Source: JAFGDI01 sp963667715 (GTDB taxonomy: Bacteria; Planctomycetota; Phycisphaerae; Sedimentisphaerales; SM23-30). From it: DNA of 64,000 nt. The notes under the pieces are model-generated. The model was not told the DNA's origin and made no database searches. It saw only the letters and a program-made list of their open reading frames with translations. The DNA lies in assembly GCA_963667715.1 (NCBI GenBank), contig OY763926.1, forward strand, positions 3,286,001-3,350,000, written 5' to 3'. Positions 29,664-41,300 of the stretch are shown here, one piece after another. Numbering within the stretch: the stretch's first letter is position 1; every line of letters begins with the position of its first letter. The translations under genes were made by a program, and so were the position numbers.

Positions 29664-30147
29664 TACCGCAGACGAATACTGTCAGCAGCTATCAGATTAT
29701 TCCGGTTCATACAATGAATCAGCCGACTCCACTGCACCTGATTATATTGAAGAGGACGATGAGCAGGAGATCAAGGCCGGACAGTACCCTATGGCTGGTT
29801 ACATAGCTGCCGGTAGGCCGTTAGACGCACTGGAGATGCCAGACACTCTTGACCTGACCGATATGTTTGAGACCAGAAACGGTACATATGCTCTTAAAGT
29901 ACGTGGTGAAAGCATGATAGAGGCACACATATGTGACGGCGATTATGTTCTTATCGAAAAGACCAATCAATTCCGTAACGGCCAGATAGTTGTAGCACTG
30001 CTCGAAGATGGACAGGCAACACTAAAAAGGCTTTATCGTCAAAAAGATGGATATATGCTTGAAGGAGCCAATCCTGAATTTCAGCCTATGTACGTTAATA
30101 ATGTCCAGGTACAGGGAATTGTAGTTGGTGTTATAAGAAGTGTCTAA
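29404..30147 (+). CDS. lexA: LexA repressor
   Basis: The ATG at 29404 (MSKAQNRRTAVS) gives 247 residues; upstream in-frame TTG at 29317 is not credible. A winged-helix domain covers about 20-85 (LTPRQIEIMQFIRAYRIKNG, PTLREIADQNGVSRVTV). An acidic linker follows (DYIEEDDEQE near 115). The S24 protease domain has the self-cleavage bond Ala136-Gly137 (GYIAAGRPLD), the nucleophile Ser170 (RGESMIEAHI) and Lys208 (ATLKRLY). LexA represses DNA-damage genes and is cleaved upon RecA activation. LexA operators differ between phyla; I recognise no standard SOS box, but a tandem 11-bp repeat lies upstream at 29044-29065. The linker is longer than in E. coli LexA (202 residues). Confidence 0.93.
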   Translation: MSKAQNRRTAVSRGQEPGETILTPRQIEIMQFIRAYRIKNGCSPTLREIADQNGVSRVTVFGHIEALIDKDMLLREPNKVRSLILSDTADEYCQQLSDYSGSYNESADSTAPDYIEEDDEQEIKAGQYPMAGYIAAGRPLDALEMPDTLDLTDMFETRNGTYALKVRGESMIEAHICDGDYVLIEKTNQFRNGQIVVALLEDGQATLKRLYRQKDGYMLEGANPEFQPMYVNNVQVQGIVVGVIRSV

Positions 30148-30188
30148 TGAATTGGCAAAAGGTAAAAAGTTAAAGGTAAAAGGATAGA

Positions 30189-30683
30189 ATGATACACCCA
30201 CCTATACATCGTGTCGGCAGCGGATATGATCTGCATCGCCTGGAACCAGACCGTAAGTTAATAATGGCAGGAATAGAGATCCCCTACGAACTAGGCTTAT
30301 ACGGCCATAGTGACGCTGATGTCGTTATTCACGCGGTAATAGACGCCTTGCTTGGCGCTGCGGGCCTGGAAGATATTGGGGAACTCTTTCCCGACACAGA
30401 CCCAAAGTATAAAGGAGCAGACAGTACATTACTGTTAGAAGAAGTAATGTTAAAAGTGCGTACCAAGGGCTTTTTACCTGTCAATCTTGATGTTACGATC
30501 ATTGCAGAGAAGCCGAAGCTAAAGGAATATAAGCCGGCAATGCGAAAGAAGCTGGCTGATATGCTAGGGCTAAACATTGACTGTACCTGCGTAAAAGCAA
30601 AGACCAATGAAAAAGTAGGTCCGGTAGGTGAGGGTAAAGCAATAGCTGCACTAGCTACAGTGGGCCTTACCTTCAAGATGTAA
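30189..30683 (+). CDS. ispF: 2-C-methyl-D-erythritol 2,4-cyclodiphosphate synthase
   Basis: IspF closes the cyclic diphosphate in the non-mevalonate isoprenoid pathway. This 164-residue protein has the zinc ligands Asp14 and His16 (SGYDLHRLE) and His48 (GHSDADVVIHAVIDALLGA), at the same spacing as in E. coli (8, 10, 42). The family tail is KAKTNEKVGPVGEGKAIAA. The length is typical. It starts 41 bases after lexA, so both may share a transcript, though their functions are unrelated. AAGGAT lies just before the ATG. No ispD is nearby. Confidence 0.96.
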   Translation: MIHPPIHRVGSGYDLHRLEPDRKLIMAGIEIPYELGLYGHSDADVVIHAVIDALLGAAGLEDIGELFPDTDPKYKGADSTLLLEEVMLKVRTKGFLPVNLDVTIIAEKPKLKEYKPAMRKKLADMLGLNIDCTCVKAKTNEKVGPVGEGKAIAALATVGLTFKM

Positions 30684-30840
30684 TTCGCTTCATATACGCG
30701 ACACTATGCAATCGATTACCATTTCTACAAAAGCATCGCTTCCTTATAAATGTCTAATAGTTATCATTTTCAGGCATCACATAACACTCTACCTATCAGT
30801 TACTTAATAGTTTTATACCACATATCCTACTTAAACCTTG

Positions 30841-30866
30841 AACTTACATCAAATATGATGTAAGTT
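30841..30866. promoter_or_regulatory. 11-bp perfect inverted repeat upstream of the PEP-CTERM gene
   Basis: AACTTACATCA-AATA-TGATGTAAGTT is a perfect dyad with a 4-base centre, 62 bases before the ATG at 30928. No T-run follows, so an operator is more likely than a terminator. Confidence 0.5.
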
Positions 30867-30927
30867 ATTATTCAGTGGTATTTCTTAATCTATAGTGATT
30901 TCTAGCAAAATTGATAAGGGGAAGATT

Positions 30928-31533
30928 ATGCTTACTGTCAAAAATAATTCATTAACAATATTATTAGTGTTTGTCTCATTTATCCTTACCAGCACCTCAG
31001 CTACATTTGCAGCCGCTATTCAGTGGGAAACTATAAATGGCGGCAATGGTCATTGGTATGAAGTTGTAGTGGCAGAGAATGGTATTTTATGGCAGGATGC
31101 TAATCTCGCTGCAGAAGAGGCTGGCGGTTATTTAGCAACTGTGACATCAGCAGAAGAGAACGACTTCATATATTCTATTGTAAATCCAATTGCAAACGCC
31201 TGGGATTCATCTGGAATAAACACTTTAGGACCATGGCTGGGTGGCTATCAGCTTGAAGGTTCAGTTGAACCAAATGGCGGCTGGAGCTGGATAACCGGCG
31301 AAGAATTTCTATATACTTACTGGGGAGCACCGCAACCAAACAATAATGGGGACTTCTTAAATATATATGGCAATGGCGACAGTCATGGTAAACAGTGGAA
31401 TGATTTCAGCGATGAATGTCCCAGCTATGTAATCGAGTATGTACCTGAGCCAACTACCTTTGCAATACTCTTATGTGGAGGAATGGGAATTGCAAGACGG
31501 AAAAAACAATCAGGTTGCCACTGCCACGCATAA
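30928..31533 (+). CDS. PEP-CTERM protein with C-type lectin-like domain
   Basis: The ATG at 30928 (MLTVKNNSLT) has AGGGGAAG upstream and opens a signal peptide (cut near TFAAA). The 201-residue product is mostly a C-type lectin-like domain: GHWYEVVVAENGILWQDA, AAEEAGGYLATVTSAEEN, PWLGGYQLEG, NGGWSWITGE and GKQWNDFSDE, the classic order for this fold. The C-terminus is a PEP-CTERM sorting signal (PEPTTFAILLCGGMGIA then RRKK), which in other bacteria is processed by an exosortase. An extra cysteine/histidine tail, SGCHCHA, follows the arginine-rich end. It is probably a surface or matrix lectin; the ligand is unknown. No exosortase gene is in the window. Confidence 0.88.
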   Translation: MLTVKNNSLTILLVFVSFILTSTSATFAAAIQWETINGGNGHWYEVVVAENGILWQDANLAAEEAGGYLATVTSAEENDFIYSIVNPIANAWDSSGINTLGPWLGGYQLEGSVEPNGGWSWITGEEFLYTYWGAPQPNNNGDFLNIYGNGDSHGKQWNDFSDECPSYVIEYVPEPTTFAILLCGGMGIARRKKQSGCHCHA

Positions 31534-31617
31534 AAACAATTCTTCATTTATTACGTTTTTTATGCATAATATACAACTCGCTGTAATTATATACTATATA
31601 ACTAAATGAGAGAGACA

Positions 31618-32337
31618 ATGACAAGAAAGAATAATGAATTAAGGACTATCAAATTCACCCGTGGCTTTACTGATTATGCTGCTGGTTCGGTACTAGTGGA
31701 AATGGGTAATACTCGCGTGCTTTGTACTGCAAGCTTTGAAAATAGTGTTCCACCATGGCGTAAAGGCAGCGGTTTGGGCTGGCTGACAGCAGAGTATAAT
31801 ATGTTGCCTGGCTCGACTCTGACTCGTAAAAAAAGACCACGCAGCGGTTCAACCGACAGTCGTGGAATTGAGATCCAGCGTCTAATCGGCAGAGTTCTCA
31901 GAAGTGCGGTAGACTACGAGAAAATGGGAGAAAACACTATTACTATCGACTGTGATGTCCTGCAGGCTGACGGCGGAACACGTACAGCAGCGATAAATGG
32001 CGGATATGTCGCCCTGGTAGATGCTGTAAACTTTGGCCTGAAAAACGGTTTTATCGAAAGCAACCCACTGGTATCAGCTGTTGCTGCGGTAAGTGTAGGG
32101 GTTTTCAAAAATAAGGGTGTCCTTGACCTCGACTACAATCTTGACAGTCAGGCAGAAGTAGATATGAACCTGGCAATGAATGATAAAGGTCAGTATATCG
32201 AAATTCAAGGTACCGGCGAACAGATCGCCTTCACCAGTAAACAGCTTGACACTATGCTGAGACTTGGCAATAAAGGCATAAAAGCTATCCTGGAAGAGCA
32301 GAAAAAAGCTCTAGCCAAGCGAATACGTCGCAAATAA
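31618..32337 (+). CDS. rph: Ribonuclease PH
   Basis: RNase PH trims the 3' end of tRNA precursors by phosphorolysis. Start at 31618 is preferred: GAGAGA lies directly upstream and the resulting 239 residues fit the family (about 238). Landmarks are TDYAAGSVLVEMGNTRVLC, GWLTAEYNMLPGSTLTR, RGIEIQRLIGRVLRS (phosphate-binding) and DCDVLQADGGTRTAAI. An upstream ATG at 31606 would add four residues. The gene is followed at once by a good terminator. Confidence 0.95.
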   Translation: MTRKNNELRTIKFTRGFTDYAAGSVLVEMGNTRVLCTASFENSVPPWRKGSGLGWLTAEYNMLPGSTLTRKKRPRSGSTDSRGIEIQRLIGRVLRSAVDYEKMGENTITIDCDVLQADGGTRTAAINGGYVALVDAVNFGLKNGFIESNPLVSAVAAVSVGVFKNKGVLDLDYNLDSQAEVDMNLAMNDKGQYIEIQGTGEQIAFTSKQLDTMLRLGNKGIKAILEEQKKALAKRIRRK

Positions 32338-32348
32338 ATAAATCGATT

Positions 32349-32382
32349 AAATAGGCAGGATTCATTTCTGCCTATTTTTTTT
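32349..32382 (+). terminator. Terminator of rph
   Basis: AAATAGGCAG / CTGCCTATTT stem, 9-base loop and an eight-T tail, ending at the stop codon of the convergent giant gene. Confidence 0.9.
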
Positions 32383-35300
32383 AACGCAAATCCCACATAT
32401 CAGCAAAATCAATCTTTTCAAGTTCTGTAGGTATATATACACCTTCGGAAGCCGTATCGTATATATAATTTCCTATCTGGCTATCACAGTAAACATCATT
32501 CCGATCTCTCAAAACAGCTGCTGCAACAGGATCAACAATAATCTGTTTATTTTCATTTACAGGGATATATACGATAACAACTTCATTACCTTCTTCATCG
32601 TATGCAATCAGATCGTCAAATTCTCTGATCGTATAAACTTTATACCCCTGCAAACCACTACTGTCTTTTTTATTGCCGGTAACAAAGTATGGATTATTAC
32701 CTTCACCTTCAGCTAATACTTCACCATTGAGCTGAATATACCCTTCTGCTGCCAGATTAACACCTTTATCTTTCAGCAACTTCAATGTACCATTCTTATT
32801 AAGCACATATGAGAAGGCTCTATCCCTAACCATAAGAACTATATCACCATCACCGCCAGCAGCATCAACAATTATATTTTCTTTTACTGTAGTATCGCCC
32901 AGCTTAACAATTCCCGCTATAGAGTTAATAACAAGATCACCATTTGAAACGGTCATTCGATTATTTAATCCAACCTCAAAATCACCACCAACATTAAATA
33001 CCAGATCGCCAACACTATTCTTAAATATTGTCGCACCGGATGGCACATAGCCAGCATCCTGATCTGAACTTATATAAATATCACCTGCAACATTTATAGT
33101 AGAGTTAAATGCTATAGTACCTACACCAGATGTTATTACTGACAAGTTTGCAAGCTCTTGGCTTATACCCATATCTTCAGCAAAGACAATATCAGCCTCG
33201 CTAGTGTTTACGCTAAGATCATACAAGCCATCAACTAATCCTCCGATACTTACATCAGCATGGTCTGCTTCAATCGTAACATCACCGGCTAATACAATAT
33301 CACCTGTAATATTAACAATACCTGCCCCACTATTACTTAAAACGCTATTAAGGCTAACGTGACTACCGGCTAAAATATCAACACCATTAACAGTATCAAT
33401 ATCGCCCTCAATTGTTATACTTCCGCCAGAACTTGAAGTGCTTATACTAACAGCTTCAGAACAGGTCAAGCCACCAGTCAATAATATATCATTTCCAACT
33501 GTTGTAATGTCCGAATCAGTAAAAATACCAGAGCCAGCAACTACAGAAATTGAAGTGTCTTGATCCAATCCGCTTATTTCGCCTGTAATATAAATTGCAC
33601 CGCCAGTCTCCAACTCTACAGCATCAGTAAAACCAACCTCACTAACAGATATATCGCCAGTTGCATCAGTGCGGCCAATTGTAATACGCTCAAAACCATC
33701 AATAAATCTTCCCAATTCAACATTCGTTAATTTCATTACGCCAGAAGCATCATCACCAACAGCAATAGAAGTAGCATTCGAAAGCGGAGCAATTGTTAAC
33801 TGAGAACCGCTAATATCACCATCTATAACCATATCATCAGCTATCAGACTAACAGCACCACTAGCGGTAATAGAAGTAATTTCCATTATCCCCGCCTCTG
33901 TGACCGAAATGTTACCTGAATTATCGGCTGTAATATCAATAGCACCAAATGAGTTACTGCCGTTTAGTATGATATCACTGTTAGTATCTGAATTGGCCGT
34001 AATAGTAGCAGCACCTGCTATATCCATAGTTCCCAACTCTGTAACAGAACCCACAGCATTTATGACCAGCTCACCGCTGGTAGCAATATTATTTATCAGT
34101 ACAGAATCGTTTTCAATAATATGAATATTACCATCACTATAGACATTACCGCTTGAATCATAGCAAAAAACATCCAGCATACCGAAAGTATTATCAGCAT
34201 TATCCAGAACTATATCAGCTCCGCTATCAGAATATGTAGCAAAAGCGGTATCGCCGGCAATAGCAACAGAACCAATATCAGTGATACTACTCTGAGAGAC
34301 CATTGCAGCACTACCACCAATAATAGCTTGAGCAATAACTATATCGTCAGAGCCATTATTAAAGCTTACATCACCACCAGCTGAAGTGTAAAATGCAACC
34401 GTTCCATTGATACTGTTAGCTGGATCGCCAAGAGTAATGCCATTGTTATCAAACGTTACAGAAATATCCATATCTCCAGTAATATTTAATGCACCAAGCT
34501 GTGAAACTGCACCACCTGAAACAAGCGTCAAATCACCAGCAACCAATGCCCCATCAAGTATAATGGCAGTATCGCCATTATTAAGCACCACATCTGCAAG
34601 GTCATCGCCATTGCTAATGCTATTAAATGTTACTGCTCCAACTAAAGAGTTTTCGCTATTATCCAGAATAATAGTCTGATCTGCCTGATTAGTTTCCAGC
34701 AGCGATGTACCGCTTACAGTCAATCTAGCAGACTGGGAAATACCACTTCCTGCGTAAACCTCAAGATTTGAATCAATTAGTGCATCTGCAAAAAGAACTT
34801 CCTGCTCACTGTCAAGAGTAAGTGTATTTATTGCTGAGGTTGAAGAGCTGTATATATCATCAACAGTTATATTTCCACCAGCATCTATATTAAGCCTGTC
34901 AGCTGAAATGGACTCCAATTCACTGTTATCTACGGTAAACGATGCAGCTGCATTACCAAGAGCTGCTGTCTGGTCATATGGCACAAGCAATATAGTTCCA
35001 GACATTGCAGACATTGAACCCGCAAGCTCGATATCACCCGCATAAATTTCCGCCGAACCATCAGCGATAACAATGTCAACATTATCCACAGTCAGGTCAT
35101 ATCCTTCAACATCAACATTGAGATTATCTGCAATATTAAAATCGCTAAGAATTTCCATATCACCGTGAGTAACAAAGTTAACATCACCAGAAGCTGATAA
35201 GTCACCACTTCCGCCTATGGTTAGCCCTTCTGCAGAAGTAACTGTCACCCCGTTAGCGAATGTAATACCATGATTGCCGCCTGATAAGCAGCTAGAGTCA

Positions 35301-38300
35301 TTATTAAAATATAGTTCGTCACGATCGGTTGTTAGATCACTATTTATAACGATCCCACCTTCAGCCTGAACATCCAGGCAGTTGAATACAGAAGTCCCCC
35401 TTTCGAATCGTATCTCACCTTCTGCATCCAAAATGACAATATCAATATTATTATTTGCTGATGCCTGCACAGCCCCGACATTTATATCCCCATCTGTTAT
35501 AAATTCTATAGAATCAGCTGTTATCTTTGATAATTCACTATTAGTAAGCTTCATACCGCTAGTGCTAGAAGTTCCCAGAGCAATTCCAATACCAGTGGAA
35601 TCAATTGTCACTACATTCGTACCACTATTAATTGTACCTTCAAGGTCACTAATATCTTTGGCAGTAATACCAATCAAACCATCATTACTATTTATAGCCA
35701 CTCCGGCTGAAACACTAAGATCACCACTGGCATCTGCATTGTTATCTGCATTTATGATCATATCACCATTACTACTGATGTTCCTGGTGATATCAATGCC
35801 ATCACTGGCCGATATGGTTATAGCACCTGCCGATGTTAGCACCTGATTGATCGCACAGCGGCCATTTGTAACGGTTAACCCCAAATCACCAGTATTATCA
35901 AAACTACCTGACAATAGATTCATATCACCTGTTGTAGCGGTCAAATACAAGTCGTTAACATCAGTAATACTACTATTGAAATCCACAATTGCTGCTGTTA
36001 TATTCAGGTCATTTCCATTACAAGCGTAAGTTCCGTTACTGGTCAACTCGCCGGTACCATCAGTGTTACTATCTGCATTTATCGTAAGATCGCCATTAGT
36101 ATTCAGATCATCGTTAATAGTAATACCATCTGCCGCCTCCAGTACAAGCGAGCCAAGGCCGGTAAGAGCACCTGTTGTGGCATCAAGTACAAGAGTATCT
36201 GCACTGCTTACAGTTGACCCGGAAGCAAACTGGATATTATCATGGCCGCCAATACTAACACCATCATCAAAATCACCTTCCAGAATAATACTACCCGTCT
36301 GACTGGCAAGGTTACCGCCGAGCTCAATTCCATCATTAGCTATAATAGTAATAGCATTGAAAATACAGTCATTACTCAACACTGCATGGCCATCTATTGT
36401 GAAAGTCACCATATAGGTAATATTATCAGCTGAGCCGGCAAGAATGTCACTTATATTGATATTACCAGCTGTTGCAAGGTTAAGATTACCAGTGTATAAA
36501 TGTGATAACTCCGTCGCATTAATATTATAACCATTATTTGAGCCATCTTCTACAGCATTACTACCCAGATAATAGTTCTGATCATCAGAGACTGTTATAT
36601 TCACAGTTGAGGTACCTGTCCTCAGATAACCGTTATTAAACATATCATTAGCAGTGATATTTATTTCTTCATTCACTGCTTCGGTCGAAATCGTAGCATC
36701 GGCTGCGGTAATAAAATCGCCAGTGCCATCACTGTCAACAGTAATACCATCAGTATTGATCGTAATAACATCAGATGCAGTTAGATTATCATTAATAGTA
36801 ATATCACCTTCACTGAGCAGGTCAAGAGTACCGGCAGCTATTATCTTACCAGTCTGAGCAGCCAGCGTTATTGCATTATCTGCCTGAAGGACAATCCCCG
36901 CAACTATCTGGATATCATCACTGCCATCAGCGGCAATATTGGCATCACCATCCAGAGATAAGCTGCCACCATCTCCAGAGGTTATGTTTTGTTCAATAAC
37001 TATTCCATTGTCAGCTTCAACAATCAGCGTGTTGAAAATTGATGTATTATTCACAAAGTCTGCTTCGCCTGCACAGTCGATAGTGATAGTATTTATATTA
37101 TCGTTTGACAGTTCTGTAATATTATCAATAACTACATCGCCACCAGTCACCAATTCCAGCTCATCTGCACTTATTCTCACCAACTCACCAGTTGATATAT
37201 CTAAGCCGGAAGCAATACCAGTAGCCCCAAAACCAATACCATCGCTATGACTTTCTGATACGGTAAGCTTGCCAGTACCAAGCACCAACTCATAATCATC
37301 CTGCATAATCAAGTCAGAAGCAATAATATCCATATCGCAATCATTGGTAGTAATAGACTTAGTATTAGTTGTTAATGTTAAGGCTCCAGTTCCATCTGCG
37401 TCACTATCGGCATTTATACTAATTGATTCTGTACCGCCACTGTTTGCATCAGCGTCAGCAATAATATTATTATTTATCGTTATACCATCCTGTGCAGTAA
37501 GTACAAAGGATTCATTAGATGTTATCTGGCTATTAATAGTAAGTGAGCCGTTCATAGAAACAAGCTCAACAGAACCGGTATTACCAAAATCACCATTAAC
37601 TGTCAGATCGCCTAAAACTGTCGCATGAAGTGCCAGATCATCAACATTAGTAAGCAATCCAGCACCAAAAGTAACTGTATTAGCCGTGATCGCCACATTG
37701 TTTCCAGCAGCATTTACACCAGCTCCAACCGCAATAGTAAGATCTCCTGTACCATCAATATCAGTGTCAGCATTAAGAGTCAGCAAACCGCCAGCAGTTA
37801 TTGTATTATTCAGGAATATATGCGATACCGCTTCCAGATCCACAGCTCCGGCACAATCAATACCGCTGACAAGGGCACCACCAGAAGATGCTGTCAATGT
37901 CATACTCGTAGCCGAGGCAGCTGTAACACCATCAGCAAAAGTTATACTATCCACTGCTCCGGCATTACCATTTTGATCGCCAGAGAGTACTAAAGCCCCA
38001 GTATCTGTGGTAATATCTGTATTAACGGATATATTACCATCTGTAACACAGGATAAAGCATTAAACGTTGATGCTGTATTATTGAACTGTATATCAGCTT
38101 CCGTATCTATTGTCGTAACCCCAGCCATATTATTACTATTTGCTGAGGTCACTCCATCAATAACAACATTACCTTTTGTAATAAAATCAACATCACCGGC
38201 GTATAGATTCTGCAATTCCAAACCTGTCAGATTAAGACCATTAGCAACAGGAGTAGCACCAAGGCCGATACCATCATCATCCGAATCAGTAATAGTAAGT

Positions 38301-41300
38301 ACTTTACTTGTGGCATTTATCGTACCCGAGACACTCATATCATTTGCGGTTATACTAATATCATGATCTGTCGAATCTACCGTCATCGTTGCAGCAACAG
38401 TCAATATCCCGTCATTGTCATTATCAGTATCAGCATCAATAAGTATATCACCATTTACCGTTACACTGCGGTTAAATATAATATCATCTAAGGCATTTAC
38501 TGTTAGACCAGCAAGAAAACTGCTATTAGCTGAGCTAAAGGTCACAGAGCAATTATCCTGGCCAGATACAAATATAATATCGCCAGTGACAGTTGCAGGT
38601 GCGGTAAAGCCATCAATAACAATATCACCAGCACTTGCTCCGCCAAAAATAACTGTACCACTAGTCGTTATTTTATCAAATTCGGCATCAGTAAAGTCCA
38701 GCCCACCGGTAGCTGTTCCGCCCAAACCCATATCACCAATACCAGATGGTCTGATAAAGATCGGCCCGGCTTCGGCATTAAGAGCAGAACCTGTCAGGTC
38801 AAGATCAGCAGCTTCAATGGTAAGCACCTTATCTGTACTAACACCGTTATTGGTTGTCAGACTGCTGGCAATGGTCATATTACCGCCTGATATGAGCGTA
38901 AGAGCACCATCAGCAAGTATATTACCGCTGGAAGCACTCAGAGTAAGATCATCGGCTGTTGTCTCGATCGTAATACCGTCAGATATGTTTATATAATCTC
39001 TGCTATTACCATCAGAGGCACTGTCAGAGTCACCATTAATGGTCAAAGAGCCACTCTGGACTGTAAGGTCTACTTCGATGTCAATACCATCATCAGCGTT
39101 TACAATTACATCATTTTTCAATACTGACTGGGCAGTAGTAAAGTTAACCTGTGAACCATTACTATCAGCATCAAGTACCAAAGTACCAGTTATATTATCC
39201 GTACTGCCATTACCAATATTATTAATATCGATTCTTTCTCCAGCCTGGGTTTCAAACGTTACAGTACCAGAACTAATAATATGCTGAAGCTCAGCACCTG
39301 AAAGGTTCATACCCATTGTGGCCGCACCAAGGCATATACCGCCTGCATCATCAGTACGATATCGCTGACCACCTGTACCAGTATCAATATCTGCTCCATA
39401 ATTTATATCATCAGCTATAATATCGAGATCTATATTATTACCGGAAAGATCCCAAGCACTGCCAGTAGTTAATAATGTCCCTGTTATATCGATATAAATA
39501 GTATCAGCGATCGCTGACGTCGTGACATTATTAGCAGAAATATCTGTTGCAACACCCATACCAAGATATAAGTTCTCAGCAGTTATAGAATCGAGTTCAG
39601 CGTCAGTAATTGACATACTGCCACCGGCTGCCCCCAATCCAATACTGATAGCCGTAGAAGGTGCCAGGCGAGTATTAGCAGTTCCAGAGTTTATGCCACC
39701 AGTGGTGATCGCCAGATCATCAGCCACTATATCAACCAGATTATCATTACTTACTATCGTACCTGCCAGACTTAGAGTACCTGTTGTATCATTATCAGAA
39801 TCTGCATCTATCGTAACCTGACCAGTCACATCGAAATCATCATTTATTGTTATTCCATCTTTCGCCGACAGCACAACGGCTGCATTATCACTTATTTTTC
39901 CAGTAGCAGCACTTAAGGTAAGCGATCCTCCGTTGGCAGTCAGGGTCCTGGCCCCTACCAGTTTAATATCATCAGAACCAGCATCATCAGCATTGTCAAA
40001 ATCACCATTGAGACTCATATTGCCTGCAGTTGTAAGGTCAACCTGCATTTCTATGCCATCATCAGCATTAACAGTCAACGCCTGACACTTACTGGCGGCT
40101 CCATCAAATAAAACAGAAGCTCCATTATTAGTTGCATTGATGGTTACCGTACCGCCAATTCCAGCCAGATTGCTATCGGTAGTCATACCATCGACATTAA
40201 CAACCCCATCAGAGCCAGAATATGTCATACCACCTGTCTGGCCGGTTATCCTGGTCAGCTCGGCAGAACTAAGCACAAGATCACCAGAACCGTCTGCAAC
40301 ACCGATCGTACCGCCATCTGAGACATCAAAAGTCAACACCCCTGCACCACCAGAGACAGAGCCAGCAAAGTCAATATCATCCGCAGAGATAGACATTGCA
40401 TGACCATTAGTAGTTATCGTTTTCAATGCCGCCAGAGTAAATGTACCATCATTATCTCCTGCATCAGTATCAGCATCAATAGTTGCGGCCCCACCAAGGA
40501 CAATATTACCATTAAAATCTATTCCATCGTCGGCATTGATTACCAATAAGCCGCCACCAGTGAGGTTATTATCTATACTTACGTCAGCATCTACCGAAGT
40601 TATGCTCAGATCGCTTGAGGCCACAAATTTATCTGAAATTGTTACCGTACTGTTGGCAGAAAGCGTTGTTGCACCACCGGAAGTTATACCATCATTTGCA
40701 GCTGCCAGATCCAAAGTAGTATTTGCACTTAGCCCGGCAACACCAACAAAAGCGATAGTATCTGTTGTATCACTACTGCCATCAACATTAGCATCAATGT
40801 CAATTGAACCAACACCTGTACTTACTGTAACGTTATTGACTTCAACACCATCATCAGCCTGAACTTCCAGTGTTTTGAAATCGGAACCAGTAGTAGCAAA
40901 AGTAACTTTACCATCTGCATCGACCAGGAAAGTCCCACTTATATTGGCACCATTATTAGTTATCCCATTGAATGTAACATCTGAAGGAGCAAAAATACTA
41001 AATCCATTTGCCGTGATATTATCCAGCTCACTATCGTTTATTGTCATAGTGCCGGCAGTTGCCCCTAGGCCTATGGTACCTGCTGCCTGAGTCTGTGTAA
41101 TACTCATTGCCGCGGTACCACTGTCAAGAGCCGCTGAACCGTCAATATCCAGATCCTTAGCACTTAACGAAGTTACATTATCAGTACTATCGACAGTTAC
41201 ACCAGCTCCCAGCGATAGCGTCCCATTTCCTGCTGCATCTGTATCAGCATTGATGGTTACTGTTCCACCAGTTGTAATGCTGGAATTTATCGCTATGCCG

